DNA of 7,636 nucleotides from Gammaproteobacteria bacterium (GTDB lineage: Bacteria; Pseudomonadota; Gammaproteobacteria; Steroidobacterales; SZUA-146), in the NCBI GenBank assembly GCA_003228965.1, contig QIGP01000271.1, forward strand, positions 1 to 7,636, written 5' to 3'. Under the pieces are notes generated by a model, which ran no database searches, was not told the DNA's origin, and worked only from the letters and a program-made list of their open reading frames with translations. Made by a program: the position numbers and the translations under genes. Shown here in pieces: positions 6,328 through 7,636 of this stretch; position 1 is the stretch's first letter; each line of letters opens with the position of its first letter.

Positions 6328-6501
6328 GCACCAAAAGCAGCGGTGACACCCTGGTAACCGTTCCTCAGCGACCAGAACTTAAGCGCCTGGTCTACCAGAG
6401 CCCGGCGATAACTGAGTTTTAAAACTGTGGATAATCAAGAGTCTTTATTCGTTACGGTGATCCTGTAAACATGGATCTCGTTTACTACCTTTGTGACGAT
6501 T
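6328..6501. other. Convergent intergenic region, nothing assigned
   Basis: I find no gene between the glycosylase stop and the end of the - strand fragment. Two small inverted repeats occur: CTGGT-CT-ACCAG (around 6388-6399) and the A+T palindrome AGTTTTAAAACT (6415-6426). The latter is too short and too weak to call a terminator with confidence. Confidence 0.4.
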
Positions 6502-6951
6502 TTAGTCCTTTAGTCTGGCCAGGAAATCGAATGCACGCGTTGCGAGTTTTCCATACGGTGGTGCGAGAAACTTCAGTGTCAAAAAACGAGCCTGATAGAA
6601 AACTGGTCGTAGTTTTGAGCACGAAATGAAGCCTTCGTAGCCGTGGTAGTGTCCCAGGCCGCTTTGCCCAACACCGCCAAACGGAATGTCGTGCTGTGCA
6701 ACGTGTGGTAGTGCGTCGTTCACGGTTACACCGCCCGACATAATTCGGTTGATATACAGATTGGCCAGTTTTTTCTTGTTGGTAGACGGGTACAGGGCGA
6801 GCGGTCGGTCGTGACTGTTTACGTAGTCGATGACTTCTCGCGGTTCCTGGTAGGGAAGCACCATCAGGTACGGCCCAAACGTTTCACGTTTACGGATAGT
6901 CATTTCAGGCGTCGTATCAAGTACAAGATACAGCGGTATTTTGCGTGACTC
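6502..6951 (-). pseudogene. Coniferyl-aldehyde-dehydrogenase-like gene, C-terminal fragment
   Basis: Read on the - strand, ~150 codons match the C-terminal third of NAD(P)-dependent aldehyde dehydrogenases, closest to the coniferyl aldehyde dehydrogenase (CalB) group: RKIPLYLVLD, the cofactor-site element ETFGP, SGGVTVNDALPHVAQHDIPF directly followed by GGVGQSGLGHYHGYEGF, and a basic C-terminal tail ending ARLKD (stop 6502-6504). Intact members have ~470-480 residues. The N-terminal two thirds, including the cofactor domain and the catalytic Cys and Glu, are absent. The frame stays open to 7179, but the part beyond ~6951 encodes a low-complexity HFPHFPHF run from a 9-bp repeat and then the antisense of another gene fragment, so it is not enzyme sequence. 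The fragment cannot be active. Confidence 0.85.
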
Positions 6952-6981
6952 CTGATTCGCCTGTTGCTTGCGAAACCGCGA

Positions 6982-7012
6982 AAAGTGGGGAAAGTGGGGA
7001 AAGTGAGGAAAG
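6982..7012. repeat. 9-bp tandem repeat, about 3.4 copies
   Basis: The unit AAAGTGGGG occurs at 6982-6990 and 6991-6999, with a one-mismatch copy (AAAGTGAGG) at 7000-7008 and a partial copy after it. It lies exactly where recognisable aldehyde dehydrogenase sequence ends, so it probably marks or arose at a rearrangement junction. Read on the - strand it encodes repeated Pro-His-Phe. Confidence 0.8.
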
Positions 7013-7076
7013 CGTAAATTCGCCGCAAAACCGGGAGAAAACTGATCAGGTTCTTCAGATACGTCTTTACCGTTAA

Positions 7077-7289
7077 GGCAGCCAGCCGGATAAGCTGTCG
7101 CTTCAACCGACCAGCACAGCATATGCACAGGCCGTAGCCGGTCGTCTTGCCGCTCAAGAGGGCGATTTGCAAATTGCAAAGGAACTAATGTCTACAGCAT
7201 TAGAAACCCTCAAGACCGAGATTGGAGACGACGCCCCTCAAACACAGCGCATTCGCGGTTGGCTGGGGCTACTCACAGTCGGAAATTGA
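7077..7289 (+). pseudogene. TPR-like protein, C-terminal fragment
   Basis: On the + strand an open stretch of 70 codons ends at TGA 7287-7289 and is bounded upstream by TAA 7074-7076. It reads TAYAQAVAGRLAAQEGDLQI, then AKELMSTALETLKTEIGDDA, then PQTQRIRGWLGLL. The helix-turn-helix spacing, with A-GRLAAQEGDL-A followed by a second amphipathic helix and a G-D-AP-T turn, resembles the last tetratricopeptide repeats of proteins such as TPR-containing Ser/Thr kinases or regulators. The specific parent cannot be named. No start codon with a ribosome binding site precedes the fragment (an internal ATG at 7188 would give 33 residues), so it is a remnant. It faces the aldehyde dehydrogenase fragment across the 9-bp repeat, and the - strand reading of this stretch is only a shadow. 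Confidence 0.5.
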
Positions 7290-7467
7290 GTGTCGCGGCG
7301 AGAATAACCTGGATAGCTGACGGCTCGGTGTAGTGTTGAATCTAGGCTACACTAGACGAAATATTATTACTAACTCGCAGTTTTCGGTTTAGAAAACTCT
7401 CTTAAAATGGCTCGATTTTACAGGCTTACTCATTGGTCGGCGACTTAAGAAGTACATTGCGCGAGGC
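7290..7467. other. Non-coding stretch, nothing recognised
   Basis: Frequent stops and A+T-rich patches occur between the TPR-like fragment and the possible partial gene at the right edge. I recognise no gene, terminator or promoter here. Confidence 0.4.
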
Positions 7468-7635
7468 TCATTTTTTATCCACTGAAACTACGGAACAGCT
7501 CAAAAGGGATCCGGAAGCACCTGTCAGTTCCACACACTGAATAAGTTCGTTTAGCATACTTGCTTGCGTTTCCAACCCTAGTTGAGTCAGAGTTATACAT
7601 TGCAGTTCTGGGCTCAATAGCATGAATAGCGCTGG
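7468..7635 (-). CDS. Possible C-terminus of an unrecognised gene, cut by the window edge
   Basis: On the - strand a frame is open from the window edge for 55 codons to a TGA (complement of 7468-7470). The reading PALFMLLSPELQCITLTQLG followed by LETQASMLNELIQCVELTGA has the regular hydrophobic spacing of amphipathic helices and a protein-like composition, but I do not recognise a family. A second - strand frame is open over nearly the same length, so chance is a real alternative. Confidence 0.25.
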   Translation of the reverse strand, partial: PALFMLLSPELQCITLTQLGLETQASMLNELIQCVELTGASGSLLSCSVVSVDKK

Positions 7636-7636
7636 C

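Noticed and set aside
6952..7179. N-terminal part of the - strand frame that continues into the aldehyde dehydrogenase fragment
   Set aside because: It reads a 9-bp repeat and then the antisense of the TPR-like fragment, with no aldehyde dehydrogenase similarity, so I ended the pseudogene near 6951.
1..7636. CRISPR array, tRNA, rRNA, insertion sequence or att sites
   Set aside because: No regularly spaced repeats, no tRNA-like cloverleaf or rRNA-like sequence, and no transposase or integrase coding sequence was recognised on either strand.

Overview
This window holds a compact purine-catabolism cluster on the + strand, flanked on both sides by the wreckage of other genes. Five adjacent genes (about 599-5454) encode what looks like the whole route from urate to glyoxylate: a UraD-UraH fusion (OHCU decarboxylase plus 5-hydroxyisourate hydrolase), a membrane-bound cytochrome c urate oxidase (PuuD type), an allantoicase (Alc), a ureidoglycolate lyase (AllA) and a cofactor-independent, polysaccharide-deacetylase-type allantoinase (PuuE). 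The expected flow is urate -> 5-hydroxyisourate (PuuD) -> OHCU (UraH half) -> S-allantoin (UraD half) -> allantoate (PuuE) -> ureidoglycolate + urea (Alc) -> glyoxylate + urea (AllA).

Upstream (1-598) no gene is intact, but two remnants can be read: the last ~34 codons of a hydroxypyruvate isomerase (hyi, about 203-307) and a doubly broken tartronate semialdehyde reductase (glxR, about 338-602). These genes belong to glyoxylate assimilation through glyoxylate carboligase and tartronate semialdehyde, which is where the glyoxylate from the intact cluster would feed in. The glxR remnant ends in a TGA that overlaps the uraD-uraH ATG (ATGA), so the urate cluster now sits on a decayed glyoxylate operon.

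Downstream, after a ~195-bp spacer with a hairpin, comes an intact uracil-DNA glycosylase superfamily gene with a probable TTG start (5650-6327). After it lie a C-terminal fragment of a coniferyl-aldehyde-dehydrogenase-like gene on the - strand (about 6502-6951), a short 9-bp tandem repeat, and a C-terminal fragment of a TPR-like gene on the + strand (about 7077-7289). The right edge may carry the C-terminus of another - strand gene.

Organism (inference): moderate G+C (about half by eye), AAGGA-type ribosome binding sites, and a haem c protein that needs a periplasm and aerobic respiration suggest a Gram-negative proteobacterium, most likely a gammaproteobacterium. Four clear gene fragments in under 8 kb point to a genome undergoing pseudogenisation, as in host-associated or recently specialised lineages. 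No rRNA, tRNA, CRISPR array or insertion sequence was recognised.
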